7,551 bases of DNA from Rubrivivax sp. (GCA_027484885.1 JAIXSD010000722.1:1-7551), one strand, 5' to 3'; shown: positions 1-6,330, counted from the first letter of the stretch. The notes: a model not told the origin generated them from the letters alone. Numbers and translations: made by a program.

Positions 1-4
1 GGTG

Positions 5-946
5 TCAGGCCGGCGCCTGGTAGACCAGCACCTTGAGCGCGCGCTCGTCCGAGATATCGGCAAAAGCGGGCGGATTCTCAAGCCGGCGCAGAAAGCGCAG
101 CTCGGGCGCCAGCTCGGCCATCTGGTCTTGCAGGAAGGCCATGCCCAGCTTGGGCGTGTTCAGGCAGAGCAAGACCTGACCCCCGGGCGTGAGCAGATCA
201 GGCAGGCGGCGCATCAGGCGGGCATAGTCCTTGGTGGCGACAAAGCTGCCTTTTTGGTAGCTGGGCGGGTCCAGGATGATGAGCGGATACGGGCCGGCGC
301 GGCCGATCTTGCCCCAGGAATTGAAGATGTCGTGGGCCAGAAAGCTGGCGCCGCTGCTCAGGCCGTTGAGCGCATGGTTGCGCCGGCCCGTGGCCAGGGC
401 GCCGTCGCTCATGTCCACATTGATCACCTGGCCGGCCCCGGCGCGCAAGGCCACCACCGAAAAGGCGCAGGTGTAGGCAAACAGATTGAGCACCTTGACG
501 CGCTCGGGCTGCGGCTGTGCGGCCACCTGCTCGGCCAGCCAGCGCCGGCCCTCGGCCATGTCCAGAAACAGGCCGTGGTTCTGGCCCTTGAGCACATGCA
601 CCAGGTAACGCGCGCCCTGCTCGCTCACCACATGGGGCTCGGGCACCTGGCCGGCCATCAGCCGGGTTTCCAGCTGGCCCTCGGCGCGGCATTGGTAGAC
701 CCAGTTCAGCGCCTGCCCGGGCGCGACATCGGCCAGGCGTTGGGCCAGGGCCTCATGCACGGCGGCCAGCTGCTCCTCGCTGGCCGGCACAAAGCTGGTC
801 AGCACAAAGACGGGTGGGTAGGCATCGAGCGACCAGGGCTCGCATCCGGGGAACAGGCCGCCGCGGCCATGGAAGAGGCGTTGGGCCTCGCTGGGCAGAG
901 AAGCCATCTGCGCGATGGCGTGGAGAAGCGCTTGCATGGGCGGCAT
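5..946 (-). CDS. Class I SAM-dependent methyltransferase, RlmI/RlmK-like, without PUA domain
   Basis: Predicted cytoplasmic SAM-dependent methyltransferase of the COG1092 type, whose studied members modify 23S rRNA (RlmI, RlmK domain of RlmKL). Seen: a GLFLD segment before the Rossmann fold (about residues 125-129), SAM-binding motif I VLNLFAYTCAFS (about 152-163), an acidic motif NVDMSD (about 176-181), HDIF (about 205-208) and catalytic-region motif LDPPSYQKG (about 225-233). At 313 residues it is shorter than RlmI (near 400) and has no recognisable N-terminal PUA domain. I chose the ATG at 946, with GAGA just upstream, because the longer frame (start 1027) runs into the upstream membrane-protein gene and its extra residues look non-homologous. 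A second in-frame ATG lies at 937. It begins 16 bp after the upstream stop, so it is probably co-transcribed with it. The exact substrate cannot be read from the sequence; class assignment is firm, rRNA target is inference. Confidence 0.88.
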   Translation of the reverse strand: MPPMQALLHAIAQMASLPSEAQRLFHGRGGLFPGCEPWSLDAYPPVFVLTSFVPASEEQLAAVHEALAQRLADVAPGQALNWVYQCRAEGQLETRLMAGQVPEPHVVSEQGARYLVHVLKGQNHGLFLDMAEGRRWLAEQVAAQPQPERVKVLNLFAYTCAFSVVALRAGAGQVINVDMSDGALATGRRNHALNGLSSGASFLAHDIFNSWGKIGRAGPYPLIILDPPSYQKGSFVATKDYARLMRRLPDLLTPGGQVLLCLNTPKLGMAFLQDQMAELAPELRFLRRLENPPAFADISDERALKVLVYQAPA

Positions 947-962
947 TCTCGCCGCCCCGGTG

Positions 963-1322
963 TCAGTCCTCCGGGGAGGCGGCAAGCGGTGCAGCAGCAT
1001 CTGGCAGCGGGTAGGCATCGGCCACATAGGCCGGCCCCTTCATCACCCGCACGACAAAGCAGCCGGTGGCCACGGCAATCCACAAGCTCCAGTGCAGCAG
1101 CAGCCAACCCAGCAGGCCGTACATCCACAGGCCCAGGGCCCGCTCGGCCGGGCCGGCTGGCGCATCGACCGAAGACCAGCTGGCCAGCCACAAAGCGCCC
1201 AAAGCCAGCAGGGGCAGCGCCGTGCCCCAGAGCAGCAGAGCCGGCAGGCGGCGCCAGATGCGCTGCTCCAGGCCCGGTGCGGCCTTGTGAAAACCAGGGA
1301 GCTTCTGGAACAAGCGGGACAT
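963..1322 (-). CDS. Small two-TM inner-membrane protein, function unknown
   Basis: Predicted 119-residue inner-membrane protein that I do not recognise by name. Seen: a basic amphipathic N-terminus (about residues 1-25, containing RIWRR), a first hydrophobic helix at about 26-48 rich in Leu/Ala/Trp, a short loop, a second hydrophobic stretch at about 64-93 with several Trp, then a C-terminal tail beginning VRVMKGPAYVADAYPLPD. The last part looks like a conserved motif rather than random sequence. Positive residues flank both helices, so both ends are probably cytoplasmic. There are no catalytic motifs. The ATG at 1322 has only a weak purine stretch (AAAGG) upstream. It lies between the DUF2256 gene (36-bp gap) and the methyltransferase (16-bp gap), all on the minus strand, which suggests one transcript. 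Coding status rests on frame integrity, two clean TM segments and operon-like spacing. Confidence 0.75.
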   Translation of the reverse strand: MSRLFQKLPGFHKAAPGLEQRIWRRLPALLLWGTALPLLALGALWLASWSSVDAPAGPAERALGLWMYGLLGWLLLHWSLWIAVATGCFVVRVMKGPAYVADAYPLPDAAAPLAASPED

Positions 1323-1358
1323 GGTGGACGCGCCTTTCGCTCGGGGTGGTCGCGTGAC

Positions 1359-1541
1359 TCAGCCCGCTTTGGCGGGGCTGCGGCGGCAGCGCTCGGAACA
1401 GTACTTGACCTCGGCCCAGTTCTTGGCCCAGCTGCGCCGCCAGCTCATGGGCCGGCCGCAGGCCAGACAGGGCTTGGACGGCAGGCTGGCCTTGTTGCCG
1501 CGAAAAGAACCCGTCGCCTCGCTGCGTGACTTTTCCTTCAT
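1359..1541 (-). CDS. DUF2256 family mini zinc-binding protein
   Basis: Sixty-residue basic protein matching the DUF2256 family pattern. Seen: after a Lys/Arg/Ser-rich leader comes KASLPSKPCLACGRPMSW, then EVKYCSERCRR. This gives Cys25-x2-Cys28 and Cys48-x3-Cys52, a likely single zinc-binding knuckle, with the Trp/Arg-rich spacer and YCSERCRR ending typical of the family. Function is not established; nucleic-acid or protein binding is only inference. I chose the internal ATG at 1541, since the 40 extra residues possible from 1661 have no family likeness and run across the intergenic region. No strong Shine-Dalgarno is visible upstream. From memory, DUF2256 genes are often found near cryptochrome/photolyase-related genes; none is present here. 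It would be first of three minus-strand genes, with a 36-bp gap to the membrane protein. Confidence 0.82.
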   Translation of the reverse strand: MKEKSRSEATGSFRGNKASLPSKPCLACGRPMSWRRSWAKNWAEVKYCSERCRRSPAKAG

Positions 1542-1644
1542 GCCGGCACGATACGCCAAAGCCGGCGCGGACTTGTGAGCGGGGTCAAAAACGGCGCAGG
1601 CGGTAGGAAAGCCGCCAGCCAGCGCGGGAAAAGGCCGCATGGCA

Positions 1645-1664
1645 TCTGTGACGAATCGCACAGA
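1645..1664. promoter_or_regulatory. CRP/FNR-family-like inverted repeat in a divergent intergenic region
   Basis: The 20-bp element has outer arms TCTGTG and CACAGA, perfect over 6 bp each. The core reads TGTGA-N6-GCACA (1647-1662), one base from the enterobacterial CRP core TGTGA-N6-TCACA. It lies between the DUF2256 start (1541, minus) and the zinc-ribbon start (1778, plus), about 103 and 113 bp from them, so it could serve either direction. The match is seen; binding by a CRP/Vfr/FNR-like protein is inference. I could not identify convincing -35/-10 boxes for either gene. Confidence 0.35.
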
Positions 1665-1777
1665 CCGAATGGGCCGTGCGGACTATCGTTGCATCCACAG
1701 TCAGCACGGGCATGGCCTTCAGGCACGGCCCCTCGCCCATCGCCTCGCGCAGACACACCGGCCAGGAATGCAGCACC

Positions 1778-2083
1778 ATGAAGCTCTCGTTCAGCTCAGA
1801 CACCCAGTTCGCTCCCTGCGAGACCGAAGCCTGGCGCTGCCCTTGCTGCAACAGCGGCGTGCACCGCGTCAGCCGCCGCACTCTGGACCGGATCTGGAGC
1901 TGGCTGGTGCCCTCCTGGCGCTACCGCTGCCGCGACCGGCAATGCGGCTGGGAAGGGCTGGTCGCCTTGAGCCGACTCAGCGAGCGCCAGCGCCACGCCC
2001 ACGAGCGCAACCCCTACCGGCACCGCAGCTCCGAGCTGCCGCGCCGGGCGCGCCTCGGGCAGTTGGCGCGCGGCTGGCACTGA
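1778..2083 (+). CDS. Small zinc-ribbon protein of unknown function
   Basis: Predicted 101-residue basic cytoplasmic protein; I do not recognise a named family. Seen: a CPCC motif (Cys21, Cys23, Cys24) followed by HRVSRR and a Trp/Leu stretch (about residues 36-47), then RYRCRD and CGW (Cys51, Cys56). This is the layout of a zinc ribbon with one pair before and one after a short helical or hydrophobic segment; Cys14 is an additional cysteine. The C-terminal third is Arg-rich without obvious motif. The ATG at 1778 was chosen because AGGAA at 1764-1768 lies 9 nt upstream; the frame also opens at 1676, but that extension looks like intergenic DNA. It is the only plus-strand gene before the LysR gene, and converges on the DsbA-like gene with a 28-bp gap. 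Nucleic-acid binding or a structural role is possible but not shown. Confidence 0.68.
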   Translation: MKLSFSSDTQFAPCETEAWRCPCCNSGVHRVSRRTLDRIWSWLVPSWRYRCRDRQCGWEGLVALSRLSERQRHAHERNPYRHRSSELPRRARLGQLARGWH

Positions 2084-2111
2084 AGCCGACGCTGCTCCCC
2101 GCCCAAGCCGC

Positions 2112-2789
2112 TCAGGCCTGAGCCAGCCCCAGCTCGGTCAGCAGTTCCGAGAACTCGCCGTACAGCGCCTGGCCGCGGATCACGCGCCGGCCCTCGGGCG
2201 TTTCGCACACCAGGGCCGGCACGCCGTGCAAGCCCAGCTCGCGCATCAAGGCCTGGCTCTGCTCGCGGCGCTGCGACTCCAGCGCCAGCAGCTCGGCATC
2301 GGCCGCCTTCAGCCGCTCGGCCGCGGCGCGCAGACCATGTGCCTGCAGCAGCTCGACCAGGGTTGGCCGCGCCGTGATGTCCAGGCCTTCGACATAGCGG
2401 GCCTGCTGGATGTGGCGCAGGGCCTCCAGCTCGCGCTCGGGCGCCGTCAGGGCCACGGCGCTCAAGGCCAGATAGGCCGGGCCGGCATCAAAGTTGCCGC
2501 CGATCTGGCCCAGCACCTCGCGGCGGTAGCGCTCGCTGAAGCGCTGGCCGGTGAGCTGCTCGATGCGCACATCGTTGGCCCAGGCGTAATCGGCAAAGCA
2601 GGCGTCCATGCGGCGTGCACCGACGCCGCTGAACAAGCCGGTGGGCGCCAGACTCAGGCCGCTGCCGGGTAGTTCCCGCAGATGCGAAGCCAAACGCTCG
2701 ATCTGGGGCGCGGCGCCGTAGCACCAGCCACACAGCGGGTCGAAGAGGTAGTGAAGGCGCAGGCCCGCGGGCGCGCCAGGGCTCACCAT
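2112..2789 (-). CDS. DsbA family thiol oxidoreductase (FrnE/2-hydroxychromene-isomerase-like fold), cytoplasmic
   Basis: Predicted thioredoxin-fold protein of 225 residues with a helical insertion, DsbA superfamily. Seen: beta strand LRLHYLFD followed by active-site CGWC (Cys20-Cys23) in the context DPLCGWCYG, a central helical region (about 60-170), and the cis-proline loop GVPALV (Pro at about 191) followed by RVIRGQ, a typical C-terminal order. No signal peptide or TM helix is present, so it should act in the cytoplasm, unlike periplasmic DsbA. FrnE-like proteins catalyse thiol-disulfide exchange or have unknown redox roles; the substrate here is unknown. Its ATG overlaps the end of the upstream MBL-fold gene by 7 nt, so the two are probably translationally coupled; GGTGA a few bases upstream is a weak Shine-Dalgarno. 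The stop lies in a 14-bp perfect palindrome (2110-2123). Confidence 0.88.
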   Translation of the reverse strand: MVSPGAPAGLRLHYLFDPLCGWCYGAAPQIERLASHLRELPGSGLSLAPTGLFSGVGARRMDACFADYAWANDVRIEQLTGQRFSERYRREVLGQIGGNFDAGPAYLALSAVALTAPERELEALRHIQQARYVEGLDITARPTLVELLQAHGLRAAAERLKAADAELLALESQRREQSQALMRELGLHGVPALVCETPEGRRVIRGQALYGEFSELLTELGLAQA

Positions 2790-3685
2790 TTCATTTCACC
2801 GGTGTTGACCTTGGCGCCGATGTCCAGGGACAGTGCGCCCTCGCTGAGGTTGGGGTAGGCCTTCTTCATGGCCGCGATCAGATCGGCGCTCTTGCTGTGG
2901 GCGGCCAGGTTCTTCTCAAAGCTGAGCAAATAGTCCTTGGTGAAGCGAATGGTGCTGGCATCCAGCGGGGTGCCGGCGGCCATGTGGCCTGGCACGACCT
3001 GGGCCGGCTGCAGGGCGGCCATTTCGTCCAGCTGGTCCACCCAGGCAGCGCGCTCGGCCGCACTTTGGGTGTCGGCCGTCCAGACATGCATCTGGCCGAC
3101 CACGGCGATATTGCCGACGATGGCCTTGATGGACGGAATCCAGGCGTAGGGGCGGTGCGCCAGCAGGCCTTGGGTGCCGCGGATCTCGATGGTCTGGCCG
3201 TCCAGCGTCAGGGTGTTGCCCTCGATGGCGCGCGGCAGCACCGGCTGGGTCGGCGCATTGGCGCCCATCTTGGGGCCCCAGAAGGCCAGCTTGCCGGCCA
3301 TCTTGGGCGCCAGCTTGGCCAGCACGGCGGGGGTGCTCAGCACCTCGGCCTGCGGAAAGATCTGCTTCAAGGTCTCGACGCCGAAGTAGTAGTCCGGGTC
3401 GGCCTGGCTGACGTAGATGGTGCGCAGGGTACGGCCGCTGTCCAGCACCTGGGCGGCGATGCGCAGGGCGTCGGCGCGGGTGAAGCCGGCGTCGATGACC
3501 ATGGCCTCTTTCGCGCCGTAGATCAGGGTGGAGTTGACGTTGAAGCTGTGGCTGTCGGCGTTGTAAACCTTGAGGCTCAGGGCCGGGGCGCTGGCCGGGC
3601 CGGCATCAGCGGCCAGGGCCAGGTTGGCGGTGGCGCCCAGGCTCAGGGCGGCGGCGGTGGCCAGAATGGTGCTGCGGAAGTTCAT
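2783..3685 (-). CDS. Exported metallo-beta-lactamase-fold protein with non-canonical metal motif
   Basis: Predicted secreted or periplasmic protein of 300 residues, MBL-fold hydrolase-like. Seen: a Sec-type signal peptide (about residues 1-25, ending ALA before AD); the opening MBL strands NSTLIYGAKEAMVIDAGF (about 51-68), whose Asp is conserved; then SQADPDYYFG (93-102) where a typical MBL has T-H-x-H-x-D-H-x-x-G. Of the four usual ligands only the Asp remains (Asp98); the His positions are Gln94, Asp96 and Tyr99. The later loop has AIVGN rather than a GD motif (Asn192), while VVPGH (His234) is kept. The start at 3685 was chosen because GGAGAA (3692-3697) is 6 nt upstream and the signal peptide begins there; a start at 3712 would add nine residues. 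It is divergent from the LysR gene and overlaps dsbA-like by 7 nt. Catalytic activity is uncertain; the substrate is unknown. Confidence 0.87.
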   Translation of the reverse strand: MNFRSTILATAAALSLGATANLALAADAGPASAPALSLKVYNADSHSFNVNSTLIYGAKEAMVIDAGFTRADALRIAAQVLDSGRTLRTIYVSQADPDYYFGVETLKQIFPQAEVLSTPAVLAKLAPKMAGKLAFWGPKMGANAPTQPVLPRAIEGNTLTLDGQTIEIRGTQGLLAHRPYAWIPSIKAIVGNIAVVGQMHVWTADTQSAAERAAWVDQLDEMAALQPAQVVPGHMAAGTPLDASTIRFTKDYLLSFEKNLAAHSKSADLIAAMKKAYPNLSEGALSLDIGAKVNTGEMKW

Positions 3686-3744
3686 GGTGGGTTCTCCAAT
3701 CGGGGGCGGCATCGGCCGCGGGGGTTTCAGGCTCGTCGAACTCG

Positions 3745-3777
3745 GCGGAAGGCTGGTTTGGGGCCAGGCCCTTCCGC
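3745..3777 (-). promoter_or_regulatory. Possible 5'-leader stem-loop of the MBL/DsbA-like operon
   Basis: GCGGAAGG plus CTGG (3745-3756) pairs with CCAG and CCTTCCGC (3764-3767 and 3770-3777), giving an 8-bp and a 4-bp helix separated by a 2-nt bulge, closed by a 7-nt loop. If transcription of the MBL gene starts in the AT-rich region further upstream, this hairpin falls in its leader, about 60 nt before the ATG. There is no U-run after it, so it does not look like a terminator. A role in mRNA stability or regulation is inference. Confidence 0.35.
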
Positions 3778-3780
3778 GAT

Positions 3781-3858
3781 GGAATGAACTTTAGTTTCGA
3801 GAAACGATCAAATAAACCACCTAAACTTCGCATCACTGTTTCTTATTTCAAGCAAATC
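3781..3858. promoter_or_regulatory. AT-rich divergent promoter/operator region between MBL and LysR genes
   Basis: Positions 3781-3860 have only 27 G/C in 80, in sharp contrast to the surrounding GC-rich DNA, as expected for the promoter and operator zone of a LysR regulator and its divergent target. A perfect dyad GTTTC-GA-GAAAC lies at 3794-3805, and GTTTC recurs at 3838-3842. On the minus strand TTGAAA (from 3850 downward) could be a -35 box, but no good -10 box follows at the right spacing. A LysR T-N11-A site centred on the dyad is not evident. Promoter location is inferred from position and composition. Confidence 0.5.
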
Positions 3859-4770
3859 ATGGATCGACTACGCGCCATGCAGGTGTTTGTGGAGGTGGTG
3901 AACACCGGCAGCTTCAGCGCCGCGGCGGACCGGCTGGAGATGTCGCGGGCCATGGTGACCCGCCATGTGGCGGCGCTGGAGGAATGGCTGGGCGCGCGCC
4001 TGCTGCAACGCACCACGCGCAGCCTGACCCTGACCGATGCCGGCGAGCATTGCTTGCGCCGCAGCCAGCAGATGCTGGCCCTGCAGCAGGATGTGGAGGA
4101 AGAAACCAGCGGCCTCGGCGAGGGCCCCGAGGGCCAAGGCGCCCTGCTGCGCGGCCAGCTGCGCCTGACCTGCAGCATGTCCTTTGCCTACGCCCAGCTG
4201 GCCGCGGCGGTGGTGGACTTTCTGCGCCTGCACCCGCTGCTCAAGATCGATCTCAATGCCAGCGAGGGTGCGCTCAATCTGGTGGAGGCGCGCATCGATC
4301 TGGCCATCCGCATCAGCGCCGAGCCCGACCCGGCCCTGATCGGCCGCCGGCTGGCGCCCTGCGCCTCGGTCTTGGTGGCCTCGCCCGACTATCTGGCGCG
4401 CCAAGGCGAGCCGCAGCAGCCGGCCGATCTGGAGCGCCACCTGTGCCTGAGCTATGCCAATTTCGGCCGCAGCACCTGGCTGCTCAGCCGCGGCGAGGAG
4501 CGCAGCGCCGTGACCCTGCGCAGCCACTTCAGCGCCAACGAGGCCACCTCGCTGCTGCAAGCCGCCCTGGCCGGCGGCGGCCTGGCCTTGCAGCCGCGCT
4601 ATCTGGCCAACCCGCACCTGGCCAGCGGCCGGCTGCGCGAGGTGCTGCCGGACTGGTCGCCACCCGAGATGGGCATTTACGCGCTCTACCCCTCGCGCCG
4701 CCACCTCTCGCCGGCGGTGCGGGCGTTTCTGGATTTTCTGGTGGCGCGCTTCGAGGCCGTGCCCTGGTAA
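3859..4770 (+). CDS. LysR-type transcriptional regulator (CrgA-like effector domain)
   Basis: Cytoplasmic DNA-binding regulator of 303 residues, the usual LysR size. Seen: N-terminal winged HTH (about residues 1-60) with VNTGSFSAAADRLEMSRAMVTRHVAALE as the HTH (split here only for reading: recognition helix about 29-41), then the wing RTTRSLTLTDAG (51-62). A linker helix follows with a Glu/Gly-rich stretch (about 80-97). The effector domain (about 98-300) contains EARIDLAIRI, a GGGLALQP turn and the CrgA-type ending YPSRRHLSPAVRAFLDFL. The ATG at 3859 fits family N-termini; the frame also opens at 3784, but that adds 25 residues from AT-rich promoter DNA. No clear Shine-Dalgarno is seen. It is divergent from the MBL gene, so it probably controls that operon and itself. 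The inducer is unknown. Confidence 0.92.
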   Translation: MDRLRAMQVFVEVVNTGSFSAAADRLEMSRAMVTRHVAALEEWLGARLLQRTTRSLTLTDAGEHCLRRSQQMLALQQDVEEETSGLGEGPEGQGALLRGQLRLTCSMSFAYAQLAAAVVDFLRLHPLLKIDLNASEGALNLVEARIDLAIRISAEPDPALIGRRLAPCASVLVASPDYLARQGEPQQPADLERHLCLSYANFGRSTWLLSRGEERSAVTLRSHFSANEATSLLQAALAGGGLALQPRYLANPHLASGRLREVLPDWSPPEMGIYALYPSRRHLSPAVRAFLDFLVARFEAVPW

Positions 4771-4907
4771 TCGAGGCTGGACACGGCGATACACAGCGGG
4801 CAATGCCAAGGCCAAAATGCCTGGACCGAGAGCGCACGCGCGCGGGCAGCCGAGCGACGGTCAGGCTGTGCACCAGGAGAGCATCAAGCCGCCACGGACG
4901 CACCATG

Positions 4908-4953
4908 AAAAAAAGAAAGAAAGCCGCTGACGCGGTGCCCCGCGCAGCGGCTT
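4908..4953 (-). terminator. Intrinsic terminator downstream of the sugar transporter gene
   Basis: Read on the minus strand, the arm at 4953-4940 pairs with 4935-4921 around a 4-nt loop, a 14-bp GC-rich stem with one bulged base. It is followed by a T-rich run (TTTCTTTC, then seven T at 4914-4908). It starts about 60 nt after the transporter stop codon and would end the GH92/MFS transcript. On the plus strand the sequence after the hairpin (CTTCTTCCTTG) is a weak U-tract, so termination of LysR readthrough is less certain. Confidence 0.85.
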
Positions 4954-5012
4954 CTTCCTTGATCCAGCTCGGGGCGATGTTCGGTCGCCCCGGCCCGCTC
5001 AGTGCTTGAGCC

Positions 5013-6272
5013 TCACTTGGCCGCGTACATGGACGCGTACTTGGCGCCGAAGTAGAGGATGAAGGCGTAGCAGGCGGCGGGCAGCAGGAAGGAGGTCTGC
5101 ACGCCCATGGCATCGGCCATGGCGCCCTGCGCGAACGGCACCAGAGCGCCGCCGACGATGGCCATGCAGAGGATGCCCGAGCCCTGGCCGGTGTGCTTGC
5201 CCAGGCCGTTCAGCGCCATGCTGAAGATGGTGGGGAACATGATGGAGTTGCACAGGCCCACGGCCAGGATGGCCCACATGGCCACACTGCCCTTGCCGAA
5301 CACGGCCGCCAGCACCAGGGCGATGGCCGCCAACGAGTTGAAGGCCAGGGTCTTGCCCGGGCTGACCGTGCGCATCACCGCAAAGCCGATGAAGCGGCCG
5401 ACCATGGCGCCGCCCCAGTAGACGCTGACGTAATGCGCAGCGTCGCCATGCGAGAGGCCGGCGATGTGCGATTCACCCAGGAAGTTGACCAGGAAGCTGC
5501 CGATGCTGACCTCGGCGCCCACGTACAGAAAAATGCCGATGGCACCCAGCACCAGGTGGCGGTGCGACCAGGCCGAGGAAGCCTTGTCTTCCGCACCCGT
5601 GGCGATCGTTTCGCTGTCGCTGATCTGCGGCAACTTGGCGGCCCAGAACAGCACGGCCAGCAAGGCCAGAGCCGCAGCCAGACCCAGGTAGGGGCCGCGC
5701 ACCGTGGCCGCATCGGCCGCCGTGCCCACGGCCGACAGGATCAGCAGGCCGCCGACGGCCGGGCCGATGGTGGTGCCCAGGGAGTTGAAGGCCTGCGTCA
5801 GGGTCAGGCGGCTGGACGCCGTGCGGGCCGGGCCGAGCACGGTGACGTAGGGGTTGGCCGCCACCTGCAGCACGGTGATGCCCGAGGCCAGCACGAAGAA
5901 GGCAAACAGGAACACGCCGTAACCGCTGGACGCCGCCGGGTAGAACAGCGCGCAGCCGCAGGCCGCGATCAAGAGGCCGGCGACCGCGCCTTTTTGGTAA
6001 CCGATGCGCCGGATCAGCGCGCCTGCCGGCAGCGACACGATGAAGTAGGCGCCGAAGAAGCAGAACTGCACCAGCATGGCCTGCACATAGCTCAAGGTGT
6101 AGATGGCCTTGAGGTGGGGAATGAGCACGTCGTTGAGCGAGGTGATCAGGCCCCACATGAAGAACAGCAGGGTGACGATGACCAGGGCGCTGGTGTGCTG
6201 CCCGGGCTCGACGCCGCTGCCTCCCTGGATGTCCGCCGCCTGAGGCGCGGTGTTGTGTGCCATGTTTGCCAT
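5013..6272 (-). CDS. FHS-family sugar:H+ symporter, MFS (GluP/FucP-like)
   Basis: Inner-membrane major facilitator of 419 residues, about 12 TM helices, of the fucose-galactose-glucose-mannose:H+ symporter (FHS) family. Seen: TM1 motif [19 protein letters not shown] (37-55), the loop RRIGYQKG (88-95) between TM2 and TM3, [14 protein letters not shown] (134-147) in TM4, and [14 protein letters not shown] (158-171). In E. coli FucP, Asp46 and Glu135 are key; the first aligns with Asp48 here, while the second aligns with Gln136, which points to the GluP-like branch rather than a fucose permease. The start at 6272 is supported by AGGAGA (6281-6286), 8 nt upstream. It lies 88 bp after the GH92 stop on the same strand and ends in a strong terminator. 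A monosaccharide released by GH92, probably mannose, is the likely substrate, but this is inferred from context. No transport assay can be read from sequence. Confidence 0.93.
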   Translation of the reverse strand: MANMAHNTAPQAADIQGGSGVEPGQHTSALVIVTLLFFMWGLITSLNDVLIPHLKAIYTLSYVQAMLVQFCFFGAYFIVSLPAGALIRRIGYQKGAVAGLLIAACGCALFYPAASSGYGVFLFAFFVLASGITVLQVAANPYVTVLGPARTASSRLTLTQAFNSLGTTIGPAVGGLLILSAVGTAADAATVRGPYLGLAAALALLAVLFWAAKLPQISDSETIATGAEDKASSAWSHRHLVLGAIGIFLYVGAEVSIGSFLVNFLGESHIAGLSHGDAAHYVSVYWGGAMVGRFIGFAVMRTVSPGKTLAFNSLAAIALVLAAVFGKGSVAMWAILAVGLCNSIMFPTIFSMALNGLGKHTGQGSGILCMAIVGGALVPFAQGAMADAMGVQTSFLLPAACYAFILYFGAKYASMYAAK

Positions 6273-6330
6273 TGAATATGTCTCCTGTTGTGGGTCTTGT
6301 CGGGTGTGGCTTCTTGTGTGGGTCGGTGCG

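Noticed and set aside
2..1357. Long plus-strand ORF of 451 codons opposite the methyltransferase and membrane-protein genes
   Set aside because: It is antisense to genes with clear motifs, its product is low-complexity Gly/Ala/Gln/Arg/His-rich, and it spans two genes; this is a usual artefact of high-GC codon use.
1542..1777. Possible N-terminal extensions of the DUF2256 (to 1661) and zinc-ribbon (from 1676) genes
   Set aside because: The extended residues do not resemble the families, the internal ATGs fit family length or have a Shine-Dalgarno, and the region holds the inverted repeat.
2897..3787. Plus-strand ORF of 296 codons opposite the MBL gene
   Set aside because: Gly/Gln/Val-rich composition without domains; it mirrors the MBL gene, whose signal peptide and fold motifs are clear.
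3868..4815. Minus-strand ORF of 315 codons opposite the LysR gene
   Set aside because: It is the antisense shadow of a full-length LysR regulator, with biased Ala/Gln/Gly/Arg composition.
4771..4907. Gap after the LysR gene checked for a small RNA or a LysR terminator
   Set aside because: No strong hairpin with U-tract, no promoter-like boxes and no convincing ORF were seen on either strand.
4905..5009. Possible 34-residue Lys-rich small protein starting MKKRKK
   Set aside because: The frame runs straight through the terminator hairpin and its A-tract, with no adjacent Shine-Dalgarno; it is part of the terminator.
5193..6275. Plus-strand ORF of 360 codons opposite the MFS transporter
   Set aside because: Its product is hydrophilic, rich in Gly/Gln/Arg/His and lacks motifs, while the minus strand encodes an intact FHS transporter.
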